Source: Dyadobacter sp. CY312
GTDB taxonomy: Bacteria; Bacteroidota; Bacteroidia; Cytophagales; Spirosomataceae
Direction: 5' to 3'
Assembly: GCF_021390535.1 (NCBI RefSeq)
Contig: NZ_JAJUXG010000021.1
Location: forward strand, 43,941-107,940
Length of the DNA stretch: 64,000 nucleotides
The notes beneath the pieces were generated by a model. That model ran no database searches and was not told where the DNA came from. It saw only the letters and a list, made by a program, of their open reading frames with translations. Shown in pieces: positions 17,490 to 27,636 of this stretch; position 1 is the first letter of the stretch; every line of letters begins with the position of its first letter. The position numbers and the translations under genes were made by a program.

Positions 17490-17945
17490 GGAAGAAGTTA
17501 AGGGAGTTACAGAAGTTAAGAAGTTAGCTCCGCGAGTAAGAACGAGCATTCCGGTCTGAACGCTTTTTTTGCGGTCTGAACGGAGAAAGTGGGAAGCTGA
17601 ATTATTAAGACGTTAAGGGAGTTAAGAAGTTAAGAGAAGTTAGCTCCGAAAGATATTCTGGTATGAGCGCTTTTTAGCGGTCTGAATGGGAAAAGCAAGA
17701 GGCTAAATTATTAAGAGATTAAGGAGTTAAGGAATGAGCAGTGTAGGCTGCTGTACCTTAACTCTTTTTGCTTGTTACAGGATATTGACACGGACATGGC
17801 TCTTTATACTGATTCATGACATGCGGGTATTTAGTCCAATGGGGTGTTTAACTACTGTAACTTCTCTACATTCCCACCTTCTCTACCTCCTTAACTACTA
17901 TACCTCCTTAACTACTCTCTCTTCTTAACTTCTCCCTTCCTTTGC
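17490..17945. repeat. Compound repeat array: GAAGTTAAG tracts with GGTCTGAACG pairs
   Basis: Two tandem degenerate units of about 115 bp start at 17497 and 17612 (GTTAAGGGAGTTA...GAAGTTAGCTCCG...GGTCTGAACG...GCGGTCTGAACGG). A shortened third start lies at about 17717. After a unique core (about 17735-17850) the same AACTTC/CTTAAC words return in inverted orientation (about 17856-17935). Exact GGTCTGAACG words are at 17553 and 17573, with degenerate versions in unit two. The frame at 17734-17928 is low-complexity and not gene-like. The array separates the phosphate transporter from nadA. Confidence 0.75.
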
Positions 17946-18014
17946 TTTTACAACACTAATTATCGTACTTAGGCATGGATTTTAACCACCAACCGAAGCC
18001 AATTATTCACCAGA

Positions 18015-19010
18015 ATGACAAAAATTGAAGAGCAGGTTAATCGTTACGGTTATGTAACGGAAGCCGTTGCAGATGATATTGACCTGATTGCAGAAATCAA
18101 TCGCTTAAAAAAGGAAAAGAACGCCGTGATTCTCGCTCATTACTATGTGAATGAGGAAATTCAGGATTTGGCCGACTACATCGGTGATAGCCTTGGTTTG
18201 TCGCAGCAGGCCGCAGCCACGGAAGCGGACATGATCGTTTTTTGCGGAGTTCACTTTATGGGCGAAACTGCCAAAGTTTTAAGTCCTAATAAAAAGGTAG
18301 TTATTCCTGATCTGAACGCCGGATGTTCACTTGCGGATTCAGCACCTGCTGATAAGTTCGCTGCTTTCAAAGCACAATATCCTGATCATATCGTCATTAG
18401 TTACATTAACTGTTCGGCGGAAATTAAGGCATTGACTGATATTGTATGTACATCTTCCAATGCATTACAGATCGTTGAAAGCCTGCCAAAAGATCAGAAA
18501 ATCATTTTTGCTCCTGACGCAAACCTGGGCCGTTATGTATCTCATAAAACAGGACGTGAAATGGTGCTATGGGATGGCGCCTGTATTGTCCACATCGATA
18601 TTTCTAGAGAAAAATTAAAGGCATTACGGGAGGAACATCCGGATGCATTATTGATTGCCCATCCGGAATGTAAGGAAGATATTCTGATGCAATCTGATTT
18701 TGTAAGCTCAACAACCGGATTGCTAAAATTCGTGAAGGAATCAGATCACGACAAATTTATTGTAGCTACCGAAGCTGGGATTCTTCACAAAATGAAGCAG
18801 TCGGTTCCACATAAGAAATTAATTCCTGCACCTGGTTCGGACAACAATACCTGTGCCTGCTCGGAATGTCCGTATATGAAAATGAACACATTAGAAAAGG
18901 TCTACAACGCACTTTTGTACGAACAACCAGAGATTTTGGTCCCGGAAGAAATTCGTGTAAAAGCCTACGAGTCGGTAGCCAGAATGCTGGAACTGAGCAA
19001 AGGGATTTGA
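18015..19010 (+). CDS. nadA: Quinolinate synthase
   Basis: Condenses iminoaspartate with dihydroxyacetone phosphate to quinolinate in de novo NAD synthesis, using a [4Fe-4S] cluster. The 331-residue protein shows ILAHYYVNEEIQDLADYIGD, FCGVHFMGETAKVLSP, the cluster cysteine in NAGCSLADSAPA, AHPECKEDI, TEAGILHKMK and a C-terminal CACSECPYMKMN. Partner NadB is encoded 180 bp downstream, and the two act consecutively on unstable iminoaspartate. The intervening spacer contains a REP-like repeat. Confidence 0.97.
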   Translation: MTKIEEQVNRYGYVTEAVADDIDLIAEINRLKKEKNAVILAHYYVNEEIQDLADYIGDSLGLSQQAAATEADMIVFCGVHFMGETAKVLSPNKKVVIPDLNAGCSLADSAPADKFAAFKAQYPDHIVISYINCSAEIKALTDIVCTSSNALQIVESLPKDQKIIFAPDANLGRYVSHKTGREMVLWDGACIVHIDISREKLKALREEHPDALLIAHPECKEDILMQSDFVSSTTGLLKFVKESDHDKFIVATEAGILHKMKQSVPHKKLIPAPGSDNNTCACSECPYMKMNTLEKVYNALLYEQPEILVPEEIRVKAYESVARMLELSKGI

Positions 19011-19090
19011 TTGAAGAAGAAAGAAGGGAATGTAGTTAAGGAGTTATAGAAGTTAAGAATTACCGGGGTCGCGGACGACAATTAAGAATT

Positions 19091-19136
19091 AGCCTGAAAG
19101 GCTTTTATCCCTCAGCCCAGGGCATCGCCCTGAGGG
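19091..19136 (-). repeat. REP-like palindromic element, copy 2
   Basis: AGCCTGAAAGGC, a 10-bp spacer, then CAGCCCAGGGCATCGCCCTGAGGG. Its reverse complement aligns with the element at 8426-8470 (shared GGGCGATGCCC and AGCCTTTCAGGCT). It is preceded by a short GAAGTTAAG tract at about 19033-19060, as at the first locus. Confidence 0.8.
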
Positions 19137-19192
19137 AATTAAATAGATGGGGACAAGTTAATAGATCAGATTATAAACACCAATTATAACCA

Positions 19193-20767
19193 ATGCCGCA
19201 GTTCGATTTTCTCATTATTGGATCAGGGATTGCCGGACTGAGCTACGCAGCCAAGCTGGCAAGACATTTTGAAGCATCAAAGCAGGAGATTTCCATCGCC
19301 GTGATCACGAAGGTGCAGGCAGATGAAACAAATACAAAATACGCGCAGGGTGGTATTGCAGTAGTTTGGGCTGAGTCGGATTCGTTTGAGAAACACATCC
19401 AGGATACCATGGATGCCGGTGATGAGGTTAACAAAAGGAACATCGTTGAGATTGTGGTTAAAGAAGCTCCTGAAAGAATTCAGGAGCTGATTGACTATGG
19501 CACCCGCTTCGACAAAGAAACAGGTGGCGAATACGATCTTGCCAAAGAAGGCGGTCACTCCGACAACCGGATTCTGCATTTTAAAGATATAACCGGAGCG
19601 GAAATTGAGCGTGCACTTTTGGAGGAAGTAAACCGTCACAAAAGCATACAGATATTCACTCATTACTATGCTGTTGAGCTCATTACGCAGCATCATCTGG
19701 GTGAGACGGTATATCGTTATCAGGAGGACATCAAATGTTTCGGTGCCTATGTTTTGAATCGCCAAACGGGTGAAGTGGAAAAGTTTCTGGCCAAAACTAC
19801 CATGCTTGCAACAGGTGGAATTGGGAATATATACCAAAGCACTACAAACCCAACCATTGCTACCGGAGACGGTATTGCCATGGCCTATCGCGCCAAAGGG
19901 ATTTGTGATAACATGGAGTTTATCCAGTTTCATCCCACGAGTTTTTACCAACCGGGGAAAAAACCTTCCTTTCTTATATCCGAGGCTGTGCGTGGATTCG
20001 GAGGAATATTGAAACGTGCCGATGGAAGTACCTTCATGGAACTTTACGATACGCGTCTTTCGCTTGCTCCAAGGGACATTGTAGCCAGGGCAATAGACTC
20101 AGAAATGAAGAAAAACGGGGTAGATCATGTTTATCTGGATGTGAGACACCTCGATTACGAAAAGTTTCTCGAACATTTTCCTAACATCACGCAATACTGC
20201 CTGGATGCAGGCATTGATGTAAGAAAAGACATGATTCCCGTGGTGCCGGCCCAGCATTATATGTGCGGAGGTGTACGTGTAAATGAATGGGGGAAAACGA
20301 ATATCAATTTCCTTTACGCCGTGGGTGAATGCTCCTGTACAGGTTTGCACGGCTCGAACCGGCTTGCGTCCAATTCTTTACTTGAAGCAGTGGTGTTTGG
20401 GCACCGGGCATATGAAAGTACCCTTTCCAGTTTTGACAGTGCTATCATTCCCGATAACATTCCCGAGTGGGATGATTCGGGGACTACACATCCTGAAGAA
20501 AATGTACTCGTAACAGAAATGACGAGAGAACTTAACAGTATCATGTCCAACTATGTAGGCATTGTACGCACAGACCGACGTATGAAACGGGCTTACGACC
20601 GACTTGAATTGCTACATCAGGAACATGAAGAATTGTATAGAGAATCAAAAGTTTCAGTGGCAATATGCGAGCTTCGGAACATGATATCCGTATCCTATCT
20701 CATTATTAAAATGGCGATGGCGAGACGGGAAAATATAGGTCTGCATTACAATGCGGATCATGTTTAG
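19193..20767 (+). CDS. nadB: L-aspartate oxidase
   Basis: FAD enzyme oxidising L-aspartate to iminoaspartate, the first step of de novo NAD synthesis. 524 residues. The N-terminal dinucleotide motif is IIGSGIAGLSYAAKLA. The family signatures KYAQGGIAVVW, GGHSDNRILHF, FIQFHPTSFY, VPAQHYMCGGV and CTGLHGSNRLASNSLLEA include the residues that contact FAD and dicarboxylate. The C-terminal helical domain is intact. It follows nadA in the same direction and ends in a strong terminator. Confidence 0.97.
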   Translation: MPQFDFLIIGSGIAGLSYAAKLARHFEASKQEISIAVITKVQADETNTKYAQGGIAVVWAESDSFEKHIQDTMDAGDEVNKRNIVEIVVKEAPERIQELIDYGTRFDKETGGEYDLAKEGGHSDNRILHFKDITGAEIERALLEEVNRHKSIQIFTHYYAVELITQHHLGETVYRYQEDIKCFGAYVLNRQTGEVEKFLAKTTMLATGGIGNIYQSTTNPTIATGDGIAMAYRAKGICDNMEFIQFHPTSFYQPGKKPSFLISEAVRGFGGILKRADGSTFMELYDTRLSLAPRDIVARAIDSEMKKNGVDHVYLDVRHLDYEKFLEHFPNITQYCLDAGIDVRKDMIPVVPAQHYMCGGVRVNEWGKTNINFLYAVGECSCTGLHGSNRLASNSLLEAVVFGHRAYESTLSSFDSAIIPDNIPEWDDSGTTHPEENVLVTEMTRELNSIMSNYVGIVRTDRRMKRAYDRLELLHQEHEELYRESKVSVAICELRNMISVSYLIIKMAMARRENIGLHYNADHV

Positions 20768-20843
20768 AGCACTTTTAATTTTGGACAGGAAAAAGCTTTA
20801 CAGCTGTTATTCGTAAGAGGTAACTAACACAAAGGTGCAATAG

Positions 20844-20882
20844 GGATCAAAAGGGCGTTTCTGAACTTTTGATCCTTTTTTA
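20844..20882 (+). terminator. Intrinsic terminator of nadB
   Basis: GGATCAAAAG and CTTTTGATCC form a perfect 10-bp stem followed directly by TTTTTTAT, 77 bp after the nadB stop. Confidence 0.9.
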
Positions 20883-20971
20883 TATGTAAGCACCATTGAG
20901 AATTGAAACAATTCCATGCGCAACATTTGGATTTATATTGATTATCGCTCACTCTTCATCTTCACTTTTCT

Positions 20972-21838
20972 ATGAGGTACATGCTACTGCTCGGTTTATT
21001 ATTTGCAGAACTTTTGGCCTTTGCTCAAAGTCCCCGTGTGTTAATCGTAACGGCTCACCCCGACGATGAAACTATGTTTCCGGTAACTATCTTCAAAATT
21101 ACGCATGAGCTGAAAGGCTCCGCAGATCTTGCGCTGATCACCGACGCTTCCGGTGGATATAACGGCCTTGTTGCTTCCAGTTATTACGGTATGAATCTGG
21201 TTGATTCTGTTGTCGGCAGAAAACAACTCCCATTAATCAGAAAAAAGGAAATGTTGGCATCCGGTGAAGTTTTGGGAATAGATAATTTTTTCTTTCTGGA
21301 TCAGCCCGACGATTACTACAACAGGAATGAAAAGCCTTATCTGACAGGGAAAAATTGGGACATTGACTACGTAAATCGTCGTCTGGATACTCTTCTGGCG
21401 AAAGGTAATTACGACTTTGTATTTTGTTTGCTTCCACATGAAGGTCAACATGCGCACCATAAAACTGCGTCAATAAGTGCGATCCGAGCCGTGCAGCGTA
21501 TGAAAGGAAAACGACCTGTGGTGCTGGGCGCGCAAGCTCAGGATAAAAATTCTGAATTTAAATATAGCGGACTTAATGGCTATCCGGAAACGAAAGTCAA
21601 TGCCGCCGATCCGGTATTTCAGTTTGACAGATCCCGGCATTTTGGAGAGGATAATAAACACAGCTACATGATTGTGGCGGATTGGGTAAAAGCTGCCCAC
21701 AAATCTCAAAGCGGAGATATGAATCAGGCTATGCACCGCGGAGAAATGGAGACGTTCTGGTATTTTGAAATTAATGGTAATGAGAGAATTAGGGAGGTTA
21801 AGAAGCTTTTTGATGATCTTAGAATAACTGGTTATTAA
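20972..21838 (+). CDS. Exported PIG-L family deacetylase
   Basis: 288 residues. The signal peptide LLLGLLFAELLAFA is followed by the LmbE/PIG-L zinc motif AHPDDETMF (His and Asp ligands) and the later HEGQHAHH that supplies the third ligand. PIG-L enzymes remove acetyl groups from N-acetylglucosamine-type substrates, as in MshB, BshB and chitin oligosaccharide deacetylases. The extra leader suggests a periplasmic, sugar-directed role. The C-terminal region has EDNKHSYMIVADW. It lies between nadB and the SusC gene with its own spacers; a functional link to SusCD is possible but unproven. Confidence 0.87.
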   Translation: MRYMLLLGLLFAELLAFAQSPRVLIVTAHPDDETMFPVTIFKITHELKGSADLALITDASGGYNGLVASSYYGMNLVDSVVGRKQLPLIRKKEMLASGEVLGIDNFFFLDQPDDYYNRNEKPYLTGKNWDIDYVNRRLDTLLAKGNYDFVFCLLPHEGQHAHHKTASISAIRAVQRMKGKRPVVLGAQAQDKNSEFKYSGLNGYPETKVNAADPVFQFDRSRHFGEDNKHSYMIVADWVKAAHKSQSGDMNQAMHRGEMETFWYFEINGNERIREVKKLFDDLRITGY

Positions 21839-22665
21839 ACCGGAGTAGAAGCTTATCTGGGTTAATTGTACTTCACATATTATTATCAATTCTTACCACA
21901 CACTCTGCAATAGCTGTTTTCACGGTATTTTCCTATTTACGATCAGCTGGTTTTTAGTTGACGAGGAATGCTGGAATGGCGTTGTAAATTTTTAAAACGA
22001 GAAAAGTTGTACCAATTGAACATGTAACCTCATGTTGATTTACGTGCACAAAATGCGGCTATGATGTCATAAAGACACTTTTGTTGAATTTCTATAAAAA
22101 TTTGTATTATACTATGGGTATATTTTTAAATTTTCTTCTTAACTCTGTATTGTTATCAGTAATGATAAAGTAGAACAGGAGCGCAAGAAGGCATTTATTC
22201 TCGCTTTCAATTTTGCCAATAGTACTATTTTTAACCTAACATATCGTATGAAATTTACTTCTACACTCAAAATGAAATTTACAACTCCTCAACAGATTAT
22301 TCTGTTTAATGCCTGCCTCCCCTTTATACGTTTTCAGGAATCGGAATCCATGGTTTGATCCTTTTATATCGTATTTAACCCATCTAACTAAATGCCTGGT
22401 GCATAAGAATGCCAGCCAGGTTTTGAATCAATCAAGTTCCTCTTTTGTCAGAAATTCATTTGCAGTTTAATTGCTCTTGTGTCAAATGACGCAACAAGAT
22501 TATTTCTAAAACAATAACCAGTGCCTATGAATAAATAAAAACGAACATTTAAGATTCTTCTTTCAATTTCTAAATGACACAACGACAACGATTTTTGGTC
22601 AATGAGTCTTCTTGTGCCCAATCCAAAATGATTGCGGCATTTCAAACAATTTTAACCTTACACTT
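21839..22665. other. Long leader region upstream of susC-like gene, with a mini-ORF
   Basis: About 830 bp of AT-rich sequence. I see no full TAnnTTTG promoter. A 36-codon frame at 22248-22358 (start MKFTSTLKMKFTTPQQ) repeats the word ATGAAATTTAC twice; whether it is translated is unknown. No ECF sigma/anti-sigma or hybrid regulator gene is present, unlike many SusC loci. Confidence 0.45.
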
Positions 22666-25600
22666 ATGAAAAGAATCATTTACCTAAGGAAGTTATGCCA
22701 TCCTGCAAGCGCGTGCATAGCCTTATTAACCCTGGCCGTCGGGGAACCTGTGCTTAGCCATGCCACAGCTGTGCCGGTCGCAACAATCCGGTCACAGGCA
22801 GACATTACTGTGAAAGGGAAAGTTTCCGAGGAAAACGGAACGCCGCTTCCTGGCGTGAGTATTTTGGTAAAAGGGAGTAATTCAGGAACGACCACTGATG
22901 CCGATGGGCAATTTAACATCACAGTTCCCAATGGAGACGCTGTTTTGGTATTCAGTTATGTAGGTTTCATCAAGCAGGAAATAACAGTAGGTTCCCGAAA
23001 TACAATTGATGTAAAGCTGGCTACCGATGCTCAGGCGCTAAGCGAAATCATTGTAGTTGGTTACGGTGAGCAAAAAAAAGAAACCTTAACTGGCGCAGTA
23101 ACGACGGTTAAGGGTACAGATATTGTAAAATCTCCGGCTGTTAACGTAAGTAACAGTTTGGCTGGTCGCTTGCCTGGGGTTACATTGGTGGCTCGTAGTG
23201 GTGAGCCTGGCCAGGATGGTTCCACCATCCGGATCAGGGGGATGAATACCTTGGGAAATAACGATGCACTTGTAGTAGTGGATGGTATTCCAGGTCGTTC
23301 TCTGGACAGAATTGACCCGAACAGTATTGAGACAATCTCGGTTTTGAAAGATGCTTCTGCCGCGATTTATGGAGCACAAGCTGCAAACGGGGTTATTTTG
23401 ATCACTACCAAAAGAGGAAAAACTGGTAAGCCTACGATTACATTTAACGCCAACCAGGGTTTTAGCCAGCCAACGATTTTGCCTAAAATGACCAATGCTG
23501 CTGAGTATGCACAGGCATTAAATGAGGTGGATCTGTATCGGAACCGGGCACCAAGATATTCTGCGGAGGATATAGCAAAATATGCCGATGGATCTGATTT
23601 ATGGAAATATCCGAATACGGACTGGTTTAAATCAATTTACAAAGACTGGTCGGGTCAGCATTTTTATAATGCTACTGTATCTGGTGGAAGCGAAGCTGTG
23701 AGGTATTTCGTTTCGTTAGGAACAAAAACCCAGGACGGATATTATAAAAACAGTGCTACGAAGTACAAACAACACGATTTCAGAACCAATCTTGACGCAA
23801 CAATTACCAAGAACATTAACCTTCGTTTCGACGTATCGGGACGTATGGAGGACAAAAATTATCCAACGCGCACCGCTGGAGATATTTTGTGGATGGTAAT
23901 GCGCGGTAAGCCAAACATGCCTGCATATTGGCCAAACGGAGCAACAGGTCCGGATATTGAGTACGGAAATAATCCTGTGGTGGTGAGTACAAGTCAAACC
24001 GGATACGATCGTGATAAATGGTACGTATTGAATAGTACGTTACAGCTAAATGTCAAAATTCCATGGGTGGAGGGTCTTTCAGTAACTGGAAATGCAGGTA
24101 TTGACAAAGGCTTTAATTTCCGGAAGCGTTTTCAAACACCGTGGTACCTGAATTCATGGGACGGAACCAGTCGTGATGCAAATGGAGAGCCGATCCTGGT
24201 AAGGGGAAAAAAGGGGGTTGGGGATCCTAACTTAAGAGAATATATGGAAGATAAACAGGATATCTTGCTTAACGGTTATATCAATTATGAGAAATCGATT
24301 GGTACCAATCATCTGGTTAAATTTCTGATTGGAACGGAAAAGAGAACGGGAAATGGCGACAAGTTTGACGCCTATCGTCGCTACTTCGTGTCCACTTCGC
24401 TGGATCAGCTCAATGCAGGTGGAGATGCAGAAAAGGACAACACCGGAACAGCCTATCAGAATGCACGACTTAATTATTTTGGACGTGTTAATTACGCTTT
24501 CAAAGAAAAGTACCTGATGGAGTTTGTATGGCGGGTTGATGGTTCTTATATCTTCCCTGAGGCCAAACGTTTCGGATTTTTCCCTGGTGTATCTGCTGGT
24601 TGGAGACTATCGGAAGAGAATTTCTGGAAAAACAATATCAGCTTTATCAATCAGTTCAAATTACGTGCTTCATGGGGACAAACTGGTAACGACCGTATAG
24701 AAGAATGGCAATATCTGGGTACTTACGGATTCCAAACACAAAACATGGTTTTTGGAACAACAACAGAAAGCAAAACACTTGGAGAAAGTCGCATTCCAAA
24801 TCCAAACGTAACATGGGAAATTGCCAACCAGGCAGATATTGGTTTTGACGCTAGTTTAATGAATGATCGTATCAACGTAACATTTGATGTGTTCGACTAC
24901 CGCCGTTCAGGGTTGTTATGGAAAAGAAATGCATCTGTTCCTTCGTCAACAGGTCTTACTTTACCAAGTGAAAACATTGGAAAAACTTCTAACAAAGGAT
25001 TTGACTTCAATGTATCGTATCGTGGTGATGTGAGAGATCTTAAGTATACATTTTTTGTAAACGGAGGTTATGCAATCAACAAGGTTAACTTTATTGATGA
25101 AGCTCCTGGTCGCCCTGACTATCAGCAAATCACAGGCCATCCACTGCCTACAAAGCCAGCTGATGCCAATACACCATTCGATCCTGACAGAGATTTATAT
25201 TATCAGGCGATTGGTATTTTCAAAGATCAGGCTGCCGTTGATGCATATCCACACTGGGGTGGAGCGCGTCCGGGCGATGTAATATTCAAGGACGTAAATG
25301 ATGATAAAAAAATTGATGCGAATGACCGTGTTCGTAATTATAAAACAGACGTTCCCCGTTTTCAGGGAGGTATTGGTGCTAACCTGAGCTACAAAGGTTT
25401 CGATCTTTCGATCTTGTTCCAGGCTGCTACCGGAGCGCTTCGTTATCTGTCTCTTGAAAGTGGTGACTTTGGGAATTATTGGAAAGAAGACTTCGATGGT
25501 CGCTGGACTCCTGATAACATCAATGCAAGCAAACCGCGTGCAAGTAACAGAAGTGATGAATACTGGCGTTCACAAAGAAATACGCAGCTTTTGTACAACA

Positions 25601-25821
25601 CCAATTATGTACGTTTGAAAAACCTTGAGTTTGGTTACACACTACCTCTTGGATTGACAAATCGTCTTGGTTTGCAAAACCTGCGTGTGTATGTGAACGG
25701 AAACAACCTTGCAACTTACAGTCCTGGTATTAAAGGATTTGATCCTGAGGACAATAACACGGGTGGTATCAATTATCCGTTGGCAAGAGTTATAAACGGC
25801 GGTTTATCACTGACATTTTAA
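22666..25821 (+). CDS. SusC/RagA-type TonB-linked outer-membrane transporter
   Basis: 1,051 residues forming a TonB-dependent barrel that imports glycans or peptides captured by a SusD lipoprotein. Order: export signal (to about residue 35); a carboxypeptidase-regulatory-like domain (VKGKVSEENGTPLPGVSI to VFSYVGFIKQE, about 45-115); a TonB-box-like SEIIVVGYGEQKKETLTGAV; the plug with the family signature SVLKDASAAIYGAQAANGV; and a 22-strand-type barrel ending in ARVINGGLSLTF. The open frame extends upstream to a GTG at 22612, but ATG 22666 gives the usual MKR-type signal. SusD follows after 11 bp. No sigma/anti-sigma pair is adjacent. The substrate cannot be read directly; the GH92 gene 3.7 kb downstream hints at mannose-containing glycans. 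Confidence 0.96.
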   Translation: MKRIIYLRKLCHPASACIALLTLAVGEPVLSHATAVPVATIRSQADITVKGKVSEENGTPLPGVSILVKGSNSGTTTDADGQFNITVPNGDAVLVFSYVGFIKQEITVGSRNTIDVKLATDAQALSEIIVVGYGEQKKETLTGAVTTVKGTDIVKSPAVNVSNSLAGRLPGVTLVARSGEPGQDGSTIRIRGMNTLGNNDALVVVDGIPGRSLDRIDPNSIETISVLKDASAAIYGAQAANGVILITTKRGKTGKPTITFNANQGFSQPTILPKMTNAAEYAQALNEVDLYRNRAPRYSAEDIAKYADGSDLWKYPNTDWFKSIYKDWSGQHFYNATVSGGSEAVRYFVSLGTKTQDGYYKNSATKYKQHDFRTNLDATITKNINLRFDVSGRMEDKNYPTRTAGDILWMVMRGKPNMPAYWPNGATGPDIEYGNNPVVVSTSQTGYDRDKWYVLNSTLQLNVKIPWVEGLSVTGNAGIDKGFNFRKRFQTPWYLNSWDGTSRDANGEPILVRGKKGVGDPNLREYMEDKQDILLNGYINYEKSIGTNHLVKFLIGTEKRTGNGDKFDAYRRYFVSTSLDQLNAGGDAEKDNTGTAYQNARLNYFGRVNYAFKEKYLMEFVWRVDGSYIFPEAKRFGFFPGVSAGWRLSEENFWKNNISFINQFKLRASWGQTGNDRIEEWQYLGTYGFQTQNMVFGTTTESKTLGESRIPNPNVTWEIANQADIGFDASLMNDRINVTFDVFDYRRSGLLWKRNASVPSSTGLTLPSENIGKTSNKGFDFNVSYRGDVRDLKYTFFVNGGYAINKVNFIDEAPGRPDYQQITGHPLPTKPADANTPFDPDRDLYYQAIGIFKDQAAVDAYPHWGGARPGDVIFKDVNDDKKIDANDRVRNYKTDVPRFQGGIGANLSYKGFDLSILFQAATGALRYLSLESGDFGNYWKEDFDGRWTPDNINASKPRASNRSDEYWRSQRNTQLLYNTNYVRLKNLEFGYTLPLGLTNRLGLQNLRVYVNGNNLATYSPGIKGFDPEDNNTGGINYPLARVINGGLSLTF

Positions 25822-25832
25822 TAAATATCGAT

Positions 25833-27620
25833 ATGAAAAAGATAATATTTTGTTTAACAGTTTTACTGACTTTGTTCAATACGACTTCCTGCCAGCAGGA
25901 TTTTCTGAACAAAGAGCCACAGGATCAGTTTTCTGAGGATGCCGTATGGAATGACGCAGCATTGATCCAAACTTTTATTAATAACACCTACCGTGGGTTA
26001 GGTCATGGGTTCAACAATGTGATGTTCTCCACCTTTAGTGACGAATCAATGGCAGTTTGGGGACCCGTTGTTAACGTTACAAAAGGGCTTATCAACGCCA
26101 GTGATATCAACGACTGGGCAAATGATAGAGCAGGTTATTTCGTGTGGGATAATGTTTACAAAAACATACGGGCGACCAACTTGTTTTTTAGTAAAATAGA
26201 AACTGCCACCACGCTGGATGACGCTACCAAGAAAATGTACATGGGTGAAGAGCACTTTGTTCGTGCCTATCTGTATCATAATCTGGTTTCTGTTTATGGT
26301 GGTGTACCTATCATCACAGAAGCTTATGGGCTTAATGAAGATTATGCTGCACCACGTAATACTTACGAAGAGTGTATCAAATTCATTGCTGATGAGTGTG
26401 ATAAAGCTGCGGCTTTGCTTCCTGTAACCCAATCTTCTGCTAATACCGGGCGTGCAACCAAGGGTGCTGCACTGGCACTGAAAGCACGTACATTGCTTTA
26501 CGCCGCCAGTGATCTTTACGCCAATCCAACCTGGTCAAGTGGTTATGCAAACACAGAGCTGATTGGTTACAAAGGTGGTGACCGTGCAGCCAGATGGAAA
26601 GCTGCCAAAGACGCTGCCAAAGCAGTAATGGATCTGGGTGTTTACAGCCTGAATGCGCCAAACCCGGCTTCAATTGCGGAAGCTTCTAAAAACCGTGAGG
26701 ATATGTTTGTATCCAAGCAGTCGCCAGAAGACATTCACGTTCGTTTCTTCCTCGCCAAATTGGATAATGATGGTGCATGGCCTGGCCGTTCCAATGGTCC
26801 GAATGGCTACCACAACTGGGGTGGAAATACACCTTTGGGGCAACTGGTTGACGATTACGAAATGAAAGACGGTACCAAGTTTTCTTGGAGCAATCCGGCT
26901 CATGCAGCTGATCCTTACGCTGGCCGTGATTCACGTTTGTATTCGGATATTTTGTTTGAAGGGGCTCAATGGAGACAACGCCCTGCTGATGTGATCGATA
27001 AAGATCCGAAGGGAATTATACAGGTTGGATATTGGGAAAAATGGAATGCTGCTACTTCTAAGGTGGATGTTGTTGCCGGACTTGATACGCGCAAAGGCCC
27101 AATTGAAGACTGGAACGGAACGTACTCTGGTTATTATCTGAAGAAGTTTATGGATCCGGCAGTAGATGCACAGTTTTTTAGATCTGAGGTGCCGTGGAGA
27201 TTTATCAGATACACCGAAATTCTGTTGAACTATGCAGAAGCATGTATCAATCTGGGCGAAGAAGCGGAAGCGAAAAAATATCTGAACATGATTCGCAAGC
27301 GTGCAGCTATGCCTGACATTACGGAAACAGGTGCTGCCTTGGTGAAGAGATATCAGAATGAACGCCGTGTGGAGATGGCTTATGAAGAGCAACGTTATTT
27401 TGATGTGCGCCGCTGGATGATTGCCCCGCAGGTGTATAGCAATGCACGTGGTGTGGAAGCAACTTACAAGCTAAACGCAGACAAAACGACGGCTGCCAAA
27501 CCAACTTACAAAATAATAGAGGTTCAGCAACGCGCCTGGGTTAACAGGAACTATTTCCTTCCTATTAAGTTGGATGAAATGAATAAGAATAACAAACTGA
27601 TTCAAAATCCGGGATATTAA
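25833..27620 (+). CDS. SusD/RagB-type nutrient-binding lipoprotein
   Basis: 595 residues, surface lipoprotein partner of the SusC barrel. The signal FCLTVLLTLFNTTSC has the lipid-accepting Cys at about residue 20, followed by QQDFLNKEPQDQFSE, the usual SusD N-terminus. TPR-like helices include LYHNLVSVYGGVPIITEAYG and AALALKARTLLYAAS. The C-terminal half carries RFIRYTEILLNYAEACI and NERRVEMAYEEQRYFDVRRW, and it ends KLIQNPGY. It follows susC by 11 bp and is closed by a terminator. Confidence 0.96.
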   Translation: MKKIIFCLTVLLTLFNTTSCQQDFLNKEPQDQFSEDAVWNDAALIQTFINNTYRGLGHGFNNVMFSTFSDESMAVWGPVVNVTKGLINASDINDWANDRAGYFVWDNVYKNIRATNLFFSKIETATTLDDATKKMYMGEEHFVRAYLYHNLVSVYGGVPIITEAYGLNEDYAAPRNTYEECIKFIADECDKAAALLPVTQSSANTGRATKGAALALKARTLLYAASDLYANPTWSSGYANTELIGYKGGDRAARWKAAKDAAKAVMDLGVYSLNAPNPASIAEASKNREDMFVSKQSPEDIHVRFFLAKLDNDGAWPGRSNGPNGYHNWGGNTPLGQLVDDYEMKDGTKFSWSNPAHAADPYAGRDSRLYSDILFEGAQWRQRPADVIDKDPKGIIQVGYWEKWNAATSKVDVVAGLDTRKGPIEDWNGTYSGYYLKKFMDPAVDAQFFRSEVPWRFIRYTEILLNYAEACINLGEEAEAKKYLNMIRKRAAMPDITETGAALVKRYQNERRVEMAYEEQRYFDVRRWMIAPQVYSNARGVEATYKLNADKTTAAKPTYKIIEVQQRAWVNRNYFLPIKLDEMNKNNKLIQNPGY

Positions 27621-27636
27621 CAATTAATATGAAATT

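Noticed and set aside
17734..17928. 64-codon frame in the repeat array
   Set aside because: Made of low-complexity CTTCTCTACC-type repeats, no homologous feel and no ribosome site.
19277..19951. 224-codon minus-strand frame
   Set aside because: Antisense to nadB, no recognisable motif.
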